Positions 1 through 7,003 of a DNA stretch of 9,327 bases are shown here, in pieces; the stretch's first letter is position 1; every line of letters begins with the position of its first letter. The stretch spans positions 1 through 9,327 of the forward strand of contig CAJXTH010000022.1 of the NCBI GenBank assembly GCA_913060955.1, read 5' to 3'. Source of the stretch: an uncultured bacterium. GTDB lineage: Bacteria > Patescibacteriota > Minisyncoccia > SW-4-49-11. The notes beneath the pieces are model-generated. The model did no database searches, had not been told where the DNA came from, and saw only the letters and a program-made list of their open reading frames with translations. The translations under genes were made by a program, and so were the position numbers.

Positions 1-288
1 GTTGTAGGCAAGTAATGTACCATTTCGATCATAAATATTTCCTCGTGGTGGGATAATGTATTCTTCTCCCGGATTGGCAAGGAGTTCTGACGGGGATTCA
101 CTTCCTGAAACCTGGAGTTGGTAGGCTCTTCCCCAGAGTAATCCCAAGGTACCAATCGAAAGCAACAAAGCCACAATCAAAACAAGTCGATTGTCTGGAG
201 ATTCCACATACAAAGCCGAAGAATCATCTCTATCCAAAAAGATGTCTTCCGGCGTGATATCGTGAGTATTATTCGAAAAGAGTTTCAT
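1..288 (-). CDS. mrdA: Penicillin-binding protein 2, N-terminal part (cut by window edge)
   Basis: The frame opens with ATG at 288 and stays open for 96 codons to base 1, so only the N-terminus is present. A cytoplasmic leader of about 33 residues precedes one membrane helix (about 35-52). Then comes the class B PBP dimerisation-domain hallmark PPRGNIYDRNGTLLA at 80-94, the conserved R-G-x-I-x-D-R-x-G signature. The transpeptidase domain with its catalytic serine lies outside the window. PBP2 is the transpeptidase that cross-links side-wall peptidoglycan with the MreBCD/RodA elongation complex. Position directly after mreD is the classic mreBCD-mrdA order and separates PBP2 from other class B PBPs. 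The ATG overlaps the end of mreD by 20 nt, which suggests translational coupling. The family call is secure; PBP2 rather than another class B PBP rests on context. Confidence 0.9.
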   Translation of the reverse strand, partial: MKLFSNNTHDITPEDIFLDRDDSSALYVESPDNRLVLIVALLLSIGTLGLLWGRAYQLQVSGSESPSELLANPGEEYIIPPRGNIYDRNGTLLAYN

Positions 289-718
289 TCCATTGTTGGT
301 TATCCGCAAAGGCAAGTATAATCACAAACCAGATCATATTTACCCCAGTATGCACCATCACTGATAGTACAGCGTCAGGGCTTCCTTGGGCTAAAAATCC
401 AAACTGCAATACGCCCAAAAATAGAGCAGCCAGGACACCTTGCACAACCCAAGCTTGGTTCAAAAATCGTTGTGCAAAGATCAATCCTCCTGTCCAGACA
501 GCATGAACAGCAATTACATTGGTGATACTCGTAGCTGAGAAGGTTCCATAGGTAAGAACGATCAAGATCATAACGATCAACGCTTCTTTGATTCTTCCAA
601 AAAGGATCAGCGGCAGAGCAAACCCCAGAGCAAAATCTGGTACAACAGATCCAGGGATAAGAAGAGATACCAGGAGAGCAACCAATACTGATAACAGATA
701 GAGAATTGCCTCAGTCAT
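269..718 (-). CDS. mreD: Rod shape-determining protein MreD
   Basis: A polytopic membrane protein of 149 residues with about five hydrophobic segments (roughly 4-22, 28-40, 46-60, 66-82, 91-109 and 118-138, the second and third possibly one hairpin). It has no soluble domain, and the size is normal for MreD (about 150-170 residues). Sequence alone is weakly diagnostic, as usual for this fast-evolving family; the call leans on its place between mreC and mrdA. MreD is an integral membrane partner of MreC in the elongasome. ATG at 718 begins one base after the mreC TAG, and the gene ends in TAA inside the start of mrdA. No Shine-Dalgarno sequence is visible, so re-initiation after mreC is likely. 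Confidence 0.85.
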   Translation of the reverse strand: MTEAILYLLSVLVALLVSLLIPGSVVPDFALGFALPLILFGRIKEALIVMILIVLTYGTFSATSITNVIAVHAVWTGGLIFAQRFLNQAWVVQGVLAALFLGVLQFGFLAQGSPDAVLSVMVHTGVNMIWFVIILAFADNQQWNETLFE

Positions 719-719
719 A

Positions 720-1460
720 CTATTTCAAAATAAATACGGTATGAATTCTTCGGAGATTAATCGGATAATCCACAATGATTTCGTGGAACAATTCGCCCTC
801 ATTTACCTGCTGGACGGTCCCGACAACGAGACCTGCTGGGATTCCCCCAACTCCAGAGGTGAAAATTGGCTGATCGATGGAAACTTGTTCAACTTTTGGT
901 ACCAGATCAACGAAGAGCTCGGTCCCAAAGGAACTTTTGAGTACACCTTGAGAAGAAACTTCATTTCCAATTTGAACTCCAACGGTACTTTCAGAATCTG
1001 AAATAAGCTGAATTCGGGCGGTATCCGCGGTAACCTCTGTGACCATTCCAATCAAATATCCCAAATAAATTACCGGTTGGTTGGCTGAGACACCTTGCTC
1101 CGATCCTACATTGACCAACAGAGTACTCCGCAAAAAGTTATTATCAAACGAGATAACATTTGCTTTGAGAGGAACTAATCCTGTCTCATTTTTGGTCTCA
1201 ATAGCACTTCGCAACAGTTCATTTTCTTGCTTGAGATATAGCAGACTGGCAATCTCCGCTTTGAGTGAAGCAACTTCTTGTACTGGATTTTGATCACTGG
1301 GTAACACATCATTTCCAACTGCTGCGGTAATTGTTCCACTAATAGCCGAAATCCCATTCAAAAACACCGTTCGGATTGGGCGAATAGCAAACGCTCCTAC
1401 TAACAAGAGCAGAGTAATTCCCATAATAATTGCTGTTTTTCCGATACCTCCAGGACTCAT
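720..1460 (-). CDS. mreC: Rod shape-determining protein MreC
   Basis: 246 residues, close to the usual 250-300. It has a short cytoplasmic N-terminus, one membrane anchor (about 9-26), and a predicted coiled coil (about 60-88, with LKAEI and LKQENELLRSAIE). A beta-rich extracytoplasmic domain follows, with the family signature TSGVGGIPAGLVVGTV at 201-216 and the internal GVSANQPVI...GLIG-like stretch around 123-140. MreC links cytoplasmic MreB filaments to PBP2 on the outer face of the membrane. It lacks the long C-terminal extension found in some homologues. ATG at 1460 lies two bases after the mreB TAA and no Shine-Dalgarno motif is seen, so translation is probably coupled to mreB. Confidence 0.95.
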   Translation of the reverse strand: MSPGGIGKTAIIMGITLLLLVGAFAIRPIRTVFLNGISAISGTITAAVGNDVLPSDQNPVQEVASLKAEIASLLYLKQENELLRSAIETKNETGLVPLKANVISFDNNFLRSTLLVNVGSEQGVSANQPVIYLGYLIGMVTEVTADTARIQLISDSESTVGVQIGNEVSSQGVLKSSFGTELFVDLVPKVEQVSIDQPIFTSGVGGIPAGLVVGTVQQVNEGELFHEIIVDYPINLRRIHTVFILK

Positions 1461-1462
1461 AA

Positions 1463-2554
1463 TTACATTTTTGGCCGTTTACTCATATCAAGAGGGACAA
1501 GAACTTCTCGGAGATTATCCAGGTCCTCCAAGACCATTCCTGAGCCACGTACTACAGCGGTCAGTGGGTCTGCAGCCACAAAAGTCGGGACATGCGTCAC
1601 ATTTGTCACAAGCTTATCAAGTCCTCGCAATAGACCTCCTCCACCAGCCAAAATAATTCCACGCTCCATGATGTCCCCGATCAATTCTGGTGGGGTTTCT
1701 TCGATAGAAGATTTAATACTATTTACAATAGTCATCACAGAACCAGAGATTGCTTTTCGCGCATCAACATCTGTAATCACTTGTTCTTTTGGGAGTCCGG
1801 TGATAATATCTCGCCCTCGAATTTCCATTTCTAACCGATCTTGGAGTTGAACAACTGAACCAATTTTGATCTTAATATCCTCCGCGGTTCGTTCTCCAAT
1901 AGCAAGCTTAAAGTGGTTTCGAACATAGCGAATAATATCGTTGTTCATTTTATCTCCGGCCACTCGCAAACTCCTATCGACCACAACTCCTCCCAGCGAG
2001 ACCACCGCTATTTCTGTGGTTCCACCTCCAATATCCACAATTATACTTCCCGTGGCCTCCTGAATTGGAAGGCGAGCACCAATAGCTGCTGCAATTGGCT
2101 CCTCGATCAAATATACTTCTCGGACACCAGCGTTTCGGGTGGCGTCATACACCGCTCGTTTTTCTACCTCGGTTACCCCCGAAGGGATTCCAACCACTAC
2201 CCTACTCCGAAGTCGATGAAAAAAACCTCCCTTAGTTACTTTTTGAATAAAGTACTTGAGCATTTGTTCGGTCACCTCAAAGTCAGAGACAACCCCATTT
2301 ACCAGTGGACGCGTAGCAACAATGTGAGCAGGTGTTCGTCCAACCATGGTCTTTGCTTCCTGACCAATTGCGAGAACTTGACCGCTTTTTTGATTAACTG
2401 CAACAACCGATGGCTCGTTAATGACAATACCTCGATTTTTTACATACACTAGAGTGTTGGCAGTCCCAAGATCAATACCAATATCTTGCCCAAAATTGTT
2501 CAAAATCATTCGGGGCGACAAGGCAGTCAATATGTTCGTCTTCTTTCGTTTCAT
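1463..2554 (-). CDS. mreB: Rod shape-determining actin homologue MreB
   Basis: 363 residues of the actin-like ATPase superfamily. The phosphate-1 motif DLGTANT is at 28-34, the connect-type stretch LIEEPIAAAIGA at 149-160, phosphate-2 DIGGGTTE at 174-181, and the adenosine motif GIILAGGGGLLRGLD at 299-313. MreB polymerises under the membrane and positions the wall-elongation machinery. Compared with typical MreB, which starts about 10 residues before the IGIDLGT block, this start adds about 16 basic residues (MKRKKTNILTALSPR). The alternative start is Met16 (ATG at 2509). The distal start is kept because a good promoter places +1 at about 2555, exactly before it. The extension may act as a basic membrane-contact segment (inference). 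It ends in TAA two bases before mreC. Confidence 0.97.
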   Translation of the reverse strand: MKRKKTNILTALSPRMILNNFGQDIGIDLGTANTLVYVKNRGIVINEPSVVAVNQKSGQVLAIGQEAKTMVGRTPAHIVATRPLVNGVVSDFEVTEQMLKYFIQKVTKGGFFHRLRSRVVVGIPSGVTEVEKRAVYDATRNAGVREVYLIEEPIAAAIGARLPIQEATGSIIVDIGGGTTEIAVVSLGGVVVDRSLRVAGDKMNNDIIRYVRNHFKLAIGERTAEDIKIKIGSVVQLQDRLEMEIRGRDIITGLPKEQVITDVDARKAISGSVMTIVNSIKSSIEETPPELIGDIMERGIILAGGGGLLRGLDKLVTNVTHVPTFVAADPLTAVVRGSGMVLEDLDNLREVLVPLDMSKRPKM

Positions 2555-2561
2555 ATATACT

Positions 2562-2590
2562 ATGATACCCGAAAAATTCGGGACTGTAAA
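2562..2590 (-). promoter_or_regulatory. Internal promoter for mreBCD-mrdA with dyad in the spacer
   Basis: Reading the minus strand, TTTACA (2590-2585) is followed after exactly 17 bases by TATCAT (2567-2562), each one mismatch from the sigma-70 consensus. The predicted start of transcription is about 2555, one base before the mreB ATG, so the mRNA would be practically leaderless. The spacer holds a perfect 6-bp inverted repeat, CCCGAA-TTT-TTCGGG on this strand (2582-2568), placed like an operator. The promoter lies just after the stop codon of the upstream gene (2597). Confidence 0.6.
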
Positions 2591-2596
2591 CGAAGA

Positions 2597-4894
2597 TTAT
2601 CGCCGAACCCAAGACCGAAGACCCAGGAGTACCCACCAGATGATATTTGCCACAAGAGCAAGTAAAAATGACCGACTTTCTCGAAGCTGCCAGGGCATCC
2701 ATTGAATCAGGCTGCGGAATCGATTAATCAAGGGTTGAGACTCCTCAACAAGTAATCCAGGTTGATCAAAGGTATCCCACGCAATATACTCATATTCTGT
2801 CTGGTCAGGAATAGTAGCCTCATCTCCGGATGACGATTCATTTTGTTCTTCCGGTTCTTCTCCATCTGGCTGTTCCAAAGAACGTATCCCGGCCTGATCA
2901 AGCACCAACACACGTGGCTCGCCACGATAGAGTTCAATGATACCAGTGACTTGAATCTGGTCTCCTTTGGTAATTTCTGGTTTCTCAATTGATTTGGCAA
3001 GCTTGATAGACACCTCCCCAGCATCAGTGGCAATTGCCAGAGATGTACCAGACTGAGAAGCCAATACTCCTTGAAGAGTAATTTGTTGCCCCCAGAATTC
3101 AGGCTGGATAGCGCTCACAACTTGAATAGCCGGACTCGTTCCTGATTCCGTGATCTGATAGGAATCCAAATTGAGATAAGCTTGGGTATCGGAGGTATGC
3201 CACTCTCCAAAAACCTGAATCTTTTGGTTACGAGGAATATCTACGTTTTGATCTTTTGGCATACGTATCCGAATCGTTCGAACTCCATCAGTTAAATACA
3301 GTGAACGTGAGAAAAATTCTTCCAAGCCACTTACTACCCAACCAGAAACCGAAACAAGTAGTCCATCCTCCAGACGAGAAGTCTCATCAAGTGAGGATAT
3401 AAGCTGATACTCTTCTTCCTCGGATTCTTGTTCTCCGCCCCCAACAGAGTCTCGACTCAATTGGTTCGAATATCCTCGAGTTATGGATGTAGTCCAGTCC
3501 CAGGTGTTTCCAATTGGAATAAAACTCAGCCCGCGCTCAGCCTTTGGGATTAACACCTGGTCATGAAGGGTCTGGTTCGGCTCATAGAGCATCACGGTCT
3601 CTCCACTGTTATTCAGATAAATTCGAGTCTCCAAAAAGGACAATACCCGATACGACCGCGCAGGAATATATCCAGTTAGTGGGACCGTCTTGCCAAGATC
3701 TCCAATCGCCCACCCTTCTAAAGAAATTGCTTGAGTCTGAGTGTTGTAAAGCTCGATAAACTCATCTTCAGATCCTCCCGTCGGATAGGGATAGACTTCA
3801 GATATCTTAATGGTATTCGAGGGAATGTCCGCAACTTCATCCCTTTCTTGATCCAAATCATCTTCAGACTCCTGATCAGGAATTGGTAGCTGTGGTGTAG
3901 ACTTGTTGGCATTGCCAGGAGTAATCTCTGAACTCCACTCAAACGATCCTTCGAACCAACTATAACTCCACCCTTCTTGTACTTCAGATAACGTATAGGT
4001 AACCTCGTCTTGAACGATACCAGCAGGATCTATCAGCCGCACGGCATCAACACCCTCTCCAGAGTTATTGAGGGATATGGATAGCTCTGGCTTGGAGATA
4101 ACGTACCATGAACGGGCTGGAATACTACCGCTCAAACTCATAGGGCGAGACCCACCACTCTCAATATCATCTAACTCCCAACCATCTAATACCACTTCTT
4201 GATCGGATGTATTGTACAGTTCAACAAACTCCCCCTCTGCATCACTTCCCACGGGGTTTGGCAAAAACTCTGAAATGATCACCATATTCTCGTAATCCTC
4301 TTCCTCTGCTGGAGTTTCTGGAACCGTGATATCTTCGTTCTTGGCACCCTCAGCTAATTCAGCTATCGCCCAGGTTCCAACTGATTCTTTTACAAGTTTT
4401 TCCCCTTGATTGGCTGCAAGCGGCCACTGTCCATACATATTTACCGAGTCAACAGTGATACCCTCAGTATTCCGGAGTTCCAAATAGGCGCCCTTGGTGT
4501 TATGAAGACTCGGAATGTCAGCGGTATGCCAGGTGTCAGGGAGCATGGGATTTGACTCTTGAGATCGAGTAATTTTCCGGATTTGGAGAGTGTCTAAAAT
4601 CTCTCCTCCCAGTTCTATCGTCTTATCTGAGGATCCAGAAATAACCCGCAGGGTAAACCCTTCCAAATTAATTGCCGCTCCAGTTGTGTTCTCCACGGTA
4701 ATAAATTCATCCGAAGCATTGGATTCGGTCTCATCGGACCAATCAGTGTATCCCCGGTAATTGATTTCTGTAATTTGAATTTCTCCAAAGCCCAACGTTA
4801 CCGTGGGAAATATCAGCAATCCAAAAAAAGCCGAGGCTAGAAGCGCTCGACTATGCATTAGGAGTTGTTTTTGGGCGATACGTGTATGCATCAT
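2597..4894 (-). CDS. Secreted, membrane-anchored protein with three lamin-tail domains and two OB-like domains
   Basis: 765 residues from ATG 4894. An ATG at 4858 (Met13) gives a cleaner signal peptide (MHSRALLASAFFGLLIFP...) and overlaps the preceding gene by only 8 nt, so the true start may be there. Domains: signal peptide to about 36; a divergent lamin-tail domain 37-185; a second at 203-330 (ISEFLPNP...EGEFVELYNTS...LDGWEL); a third at 361-478 (ISEVYPYP...DEFIELYNT...LEGWAIGDL). Two OB-like beta modules follow at about 495-583 and 588-672 (ITLQGVL..., GDQIQVTGIIELYRGEPRVLV), then an acidic linker and a C-terminal helix at 742-758 ending in SWVRR. The three lamin-tail modules and acidic linkers (331-359, 486-496, 677-700) are visible repeats. 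The family is known in bacterial surface proteins, often with nucleic-acid-active partners. No catalytic domain is seen. A binding or scaffold role outside the membrane is inferred. Confidence 0.8.
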   Translation of the reverse strand: MMHTRIAQKQLLMHSRALLASAFFGLLIFPTVTLGFGEIQITEINYRGYTDWSDETESNASDEFITVENTTGAAINLEGFTLRVISGSSDKTIELGGEILDTLQIRKITRSQESNPMLPDTWHTADIPSLHNTKGAYLELRNTEGITVDSVNMYGQWPLAANQGEKLVKESVGTWAIAELAEGAKNEDITVPETPAEEEDYENMVIISEFLPNPVGSDAEGEFVELYNTSDQEVVLDGWELDDIESGGSRPMSLSGSIPARSWYVISKPELSISLNNSGEGVDAVRLIDPAGIVQDEVTYTLSEVQEGWSYSWFEGSFEWSSEITPGNANKSTPQLPIPDQESEDDLDQERDEVADIPSNTIKISEVYPYPTGGSEDEFIELYNTQTQAISLEGWAIGDLGKTVPLTGYIPARSYRVLSFLETRIYLNNSGETVMLYEPNQTLHDQVLIPKAERGLSFIPIGNTWDWTTSITRGYSNQLSRDSVGGGEQESEEEEYQLISSLDETSRLEDGLLVSVSGWVVSGLEEFFSRSLYLTDGVRTIRIRMPKDQNVDIPRNQKIQVFGEWHTSDTQAYLNLDSYQITESGTSPAIQVVSAIQPEFWGQQITLQGVLASQSGTSLAIATDAGEVSIKLAKSIEKPEITKGDQIQVTGIIELYRGEPRVLVLDQAGIRSLEQPDGEEPEEQNESSSGDEATIPDQTEYEYIAWDTFDQPGLLVEESQPLINRFRSLIQWMPWQLRESRSFLLALVANIIWWVLLGLRSWVRR

Positions 4895-5444
4895 GGAGTT
4901 CTCGTTTTCTATTTTTTTCTGACAATTTAAGAATCAAGTTCTTGGCCTCGTACGGGTCGGTAATATCATTCAAAAAGAGCGTCCGTGGATCCGCACCGGC
5001 AGTCTGAACTCGCACATCTCCAAATCCAATTAGGGTTGCAAAGAATCCTTTGACAGTAACTTCAATATCCTGAACATTCCCGATATCAGCCTCTGAGACT
5101 TCCCGATGAAAGAAATCTACCTGGTCGATAGACAAAAGACGCTCATTACTAATAATATAAGCATCCAGATAATAATGCGTCCAGGTCAAAAAGATAGTAT
5201 AGAAGATAAAGAGAATTACGAACAATAGAACCAAATCATAAACTTCTGCCGCAAGTCCTGAACCAAGAAACGGAACTACCGATGGAAGATAAAAGTACAG
5301 CCACAAGGCAACCCCAGACATAACAAGCGTGTACAAATATCCAATAATCAAAAAGAAAATGTGTCTTCGATAGACAACTTTAACTTTCTCGGCCTTGTGC
5401 TGACCAGGAAAGTGTACATCTGGGTTTTTGACTCGATCAACCAT
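4851..5444 (-). CDS. Membrane protein with C-terminal bacterial PH domain (YdbS/DUF304-like)
   Basis: A frame extends upstream to a TTG at 5468. The ATG at 5444, one base after the stop of the preceding gene, is the better start and gives 197 residues. Layout: a hydrophilic N-terminus of 26 residues, two membrane helices (about 28-53 and 68-89), then a cytoplasmic bacterial PH-like domain (about 92-175). That domain has the typical DAYIISNERLLSID block at 94-107, the strand-helix stretch REVSEADIGNVQDIEV, the GFGDVRVQTAG block at 140-150, and a closing DITDPYEAKNLI helix. A basic tail of about 20 residues follows. Such proteins occur widely in small-genome bacteria, and their function is mostly unknown. 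It ends in TAG inside the start of the lamin-tail gene, so the two are probably co-translated. Confidence 0.85.
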   Translation of the reverse strand: MVDRVKNPDVHFPGQHKAEKVKVVYRRHIFFLIIGYLYTLVMSGVALWLYFYLPSVVPFLGSGLAAEVYDLVLLFVILFIFYTIFLTWTHYYLDAYIISNERLLSIDQVDFFHREVSEADIGNVQDIEVTVKGFFATLIGFGDVRVQTAGADPRTLFLNDITDPYEAKNLILKLSEKNRKRELHDAYTYRPKTTPNA

Positions 5445-5445
5445 A

Positions 5446-5649
5446 TTAGATACTTGAGCTAATACCAATAAGATTCGAAGCTATGAGCATAAACAAAAAG
5501 CTACTTCCTACCACATAGGCAAGCACTGAGACAGTAGCCGTCTTCTTGTTGAGCCCGAAAGCATAAATATGATAAATCATAATCACACTTGCAATCACAT
5601 AGGTAAGCAAGATGAGTCCAAATGCAAGCCAGAGAGCCAAGATAACCAT
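5446..5649 (-). CDS. Small two-helix membrane protein, unknown function
   Basis: 67 residues starting at ATG 5649, ten bases after the ruvB stop, and ending TAA one base before the next ATG. Two hydrophobic helices (about 3-28 and 38-61) are joined by a short loop, GLNKKTA, whose two lysines suggest that the loop faces the cytoplasm and both ends face out. I recognise no family. The gene looks real because it fits exactly between two genes on the same strand with spacings of 10 and 1 nt and uses the same strand and composition as its neighbours. A role with the following PH-domain membrane protein is plausible from context only. Confidence 0.75.
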   Translation of the reverse strand: MVILALWLAFGLILLTYVIASVIMIYHIYAFGLNKKTATVSVLAYVVGSSFLFMLIASNLIGISSSI

Positions 5650-5659
5650 ACAACTTCGG

Positions 5660-6655
5660 TTAGCGTTCCGGAGGAACTATATTAAGATAATCATAGCACA
5701 AATCAGTCACAATTCTACCCCGAGGAGTCCTCTGGATAAATCCCTGACGCATTAGAAATGGCTCATAAATTTCCTCAATCGTTACAATCTCTTCTGCGGT
5801 TGAGGCAGCCAGGGTTGAAAGACCAACCGGACCTCCTCCGAATTTTTGGATAATTGTCTCGAGAATCTTTCGATCACCAGCTTCCAGTCCATGGTCATCT
5901 ACACCCAAAAGATCAAACGTCTCTGTAGCAATAGAATCGGTAATCAAACCATCGTTGTGGACTTCGGCAAAATCTCGCACTCGTTTCAATAGTCGGTTTG
6001 CAACTCGAGGAGTTTGGCGACTTCGGTTTGCAATAGCAATCAGCACCTGCTCTGAGTCAGGTCGTACATTCAAAATCTGAGCTGATCGTCGAATAATCTC
6101 AGTAATGTCCTCAGTGGTATAAAAATCGAAACTGTAAATATTCCCAAACCGACTTCGAAATGGTCCCGAAAGTGATCCAAATTTGGTAGTAGCCCCAATC
6201 AATGTAAACTTGGGCAGATCAAGCCGCAGCGTTCGAGCAGAAGGACCTTTCCCGACAATAATATCTAATACAAAATCCTCCATTGCTGAATATAACACCT
6301 CTTCCAGAGATTTAGATAATCGATGAATCTCATCAATAAATAAAATGTCTCCTTGCTCAATATTGGTAAGAATAGAGGCAAGATCTCCTGGCTTCTCGAG
6401 GGCAGGACCCGAGGTTACTTTCAAATTCGTACCAAGAGACTTCGAAATCAAATAGGCAAGAGAAGTCTTTCCCAGTCCCGGAGGACCGTAAAACAGCATA
6501 TGATCTAGGGGCTCTCCTCGCTTATCTGCTGCTTGAATCGAAATATCAAGATTTTTCTTAATCTGATCCTGACCAATATATTCATCAAAGGTCTGAGGCC
6601 GTAACGTCTGCTCAATCACCTGCTCCTCCTGGATTTCCCGCGTAGAAGTTATCAT
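5660..6655 (-). CDS. ruvB: Holliday junction branch-migration ATPase RuvB
   Basis: 331 residues, full length for the family. Seen in order: the RuvB N-terminal block LRPQTFDEYIGQ (18-29), Walker A GPPGLGKT (57-64), Walker B LFIDEIHRL (105-113), and sensor 1 GATT (154-157). Next are the arginine-finger stretch SGPFRSRFG (163-171) and the C-terminal winged-helix region with GGGPVGLSTLAA and the DNA-binding FIQRTPRGRI (about 273-313). RuvB forms hexamers that, with RuvA, drive branch migration during recombination repair. ruvA and ruvC are not adjacent here; instead ruvB heads a run of envelope genes. It starts at ATG 6655 about 20 nt after a predicted extended -10 promoter and has no clear Shine-Dalgarno motif. 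It ends in TAA. Confidence 0.98.
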   Translation of the reverse strand: MITSTREIQEEQVIEQTLRPQTFDEYIGQDQIKKNLDISIQAADKRGEPLDHMLFYGPPGLGKTSLAYLISKSLGTNLKVTSGPALEKPGDLASILTNIEQGDILFIDEIHRLSKSLEEVLYSAMEDFVLDIIVGKGPSARTLRLDLPKFTLIGATTKFGSLSGPFRSRFGNIYSFDFYTTEDITEIIRRSAQILNVRPDSEQVLIAIANRSRQTPRVANRLLKRVRDFAEVHNDGLITDSIATETFDLLGVDDHGLEAGDRKILETIIQKFGGGPVGLSTLAASTAEEIVTIEEIYEPFLMRQGFIQRTPRGRIVTDLCYDYLNIVPPER

Positions 6656-6681
6656 GTCAATTCTGTTTTATCTCTGACTTT

Positions 6682-6690
6682 AGTATACCA
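6682..6690 (-). promoter_or_regulatory. Extended -10 promoter for ruvB
   Basis: On the minus strand TGGTATACT (6690-6682) matches the extended -10 pattern TGnTATAAT with one mismatch. No good -35 is present at the right distance (TTTATC at 6710-6705, three of six). The predicted start is about 6675, giving a leader of about 20 nt before the ruvB ATG. It is back to back with the tRNA-Gln promoter, the -10 elements being about 40 bp apart. Confidence 0.5.
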
Positions 6691-6702
6691 CAGCCCAATC
6701 CA

Positions 6703-6730
6703 TTGATAAATCTGACAAAATCTGTATAAT
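6703..6730 (+). promoter_or_regulatory. Promoter of tRNA-Gln
   Basis: TTGATA at 6703-6708 and a perfect TATAAT at 6725-6730 are separated by 16 bases. Transcription would begin near 6737, six bases before the mature tRNA end at 6743. The placement directly before the tRNA makes the call strong. Confidence 0.8.
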
Positions 6731-6742
6731 AATCAATGTAAC

Positions 6743-6813
6743 TGCCAGATCGTCTAACGGTAGGACGAACGGTTCTGGTCCGTTTAATCTAGGTTCGAGT
6801 CCTAGTCTGGCAA
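6743..6813 (+). tRNA. tRNA-Gln (anticodon CUG)
   Basis: Folds as a complete cloverleaf of 71 nt. The acceptor is TGCCAGA/TCTGGCA (7 bp), with a 3-bp D stem GTC/GAC around a TAACGGTAG loop. The anticodon stem is AACGG/CCGTT with loop TTCTGGT (anticodon CTG at 6775-6777), the variable loop is TAAT, and the T arm is CTAGG-TTCGAGT-CCTAG. The discriminator is A at 6813. CCA is not encoded. It reads CAG codons. Its last 23 bases recur at 6977-7000. Confidence 0.95.
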
Positions 6814-6825
6814 CTGAAATACAAT

Positions 6826-6852
6826 GGCCCACCATAAGGTGGGTCTTTGTGT
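6826..6852 (+). terminator. Intrinsic terminator after tRNA-Gln
   Basis: Stem GGCCCACC (6826-6833), loop ATAA, stem GGTGGGTC (6838-6845), eight pairs including one G-T, followed by a moderately T-rich tail TTTGTGTT. It lies 13 bases after the mature tRNA end. Confidence 0.7.
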
Positions 6853-6898
6853 TCTGTTGGTCCAACGAATAAAAGGACTCGAACCTGAAGAAAGGGGT

Positions 6899-6952
6899 CG
6901 GGAAAACTATAGTTTTCCCGTGAAGGAAGGTTGGGAAACCGTGGGTTTCCCA
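6899..6952. repeat. Two tandem related palindromes
   Basis: A perfect 22-bp palindrome at 6899-6920 (centre ACTATAGT, flanks CGGGAAA/TTTCCCG) is followed by a 9-bp stem with a 3-base loop at 6932-6952 (TGGGAAACC-gtg-GGTTTCCCA). Both share GGGAAA...TTTCCC and are each followed by AGGAAG, so they look like two diverged units of about 30 bp. Neither has a T-run, so they are not terminators. Confidence 0.75.
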
Positions 6953-6976
6953 GGAAGTAGCGTCTACGCTTCGACT

Positions 6977-7000
6977 GGTTCGTAGTCCTAGTCTGGCAAC
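6977..7000 (+). repeat. Duplicate of tRNA-Gln 3' end (att-like direct repeat)
   Basis: GGTTCG-T-AGTCCTAGTCTGGCAAC repeats bases 6792-6814 of the tRNA with one inserted T in the T loop. It cannot be a tRNA by itself. It is followed within four bases by the A-tract and hairpin of the terminator at 7004-7034. This may therefore be the original downstream flank of the tRNA, displaced by the 186-bp segment (inference). Confidence 0.8.
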
Positions 7001-7003
7001 ATT

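Larger units (their letters stand above)
6815..7000. repeat. 186-bp palindrome-rich segment bounded by copies of the tRNA-Gln 3' end
   Basis: The left boundary is the end of tRNA-Gln (6792-6814) and the right boundary a near-identical copy (6977-7000) that differs by one extra T. The last 17 bases, AGTCCTAGTCTGGCAAC, are identical. Inside are the terminator hairpin, an inverted copy of the T-arm core (GGACTCGAACCT at 6875-6886, complementary to 6791-6802), and two related palindromes. No protein gene is visible. The layout resembles a small insertion or duplication at a tRNA 3' end, but no integrase is in the window. Confidence 0.6.

Noticed and set aside
741..1001. 86-codon plus-strand frame
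   Set aside because: Shadow of mreC, whose motifs are clear.
1913..2452. 179-codon plus-strand frame
   Set aside because: It lies entirely inside mreB on the other strand and resembles no protein; mreB is certain.
2568..2582. Dyad before mreB as a terminator of the upstream transcript
   Set aside because: Only six pairs, with no T-run in the direction of transcription; it fits the promoter spacer better.
2728..3033. 101-codon minus-strand frame
   Set aside because: Out-of-frame shadow inside the lamin-tail gene, with no coding features of its own.
6680..6865. 61-codon minus-strand frame across tRNA-Gln
   Set aside because: It is antisense to the tRNA and its promoter; the peptide is simply the reverse translation of tRNA sequence.
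6855..6890. A second tRNA on the minus strand
   Set aside because: The T-arm core and a CCA-like end are there, but they are separated by extra bases and no acceptor, D or anticodon stem can be built.
6815..7000. A complete integrative element or genomic island at tRNA-Gln
   Set aside because: Only 186 bp with no recombinase gene; at most a remnant or a non-autonomous element.
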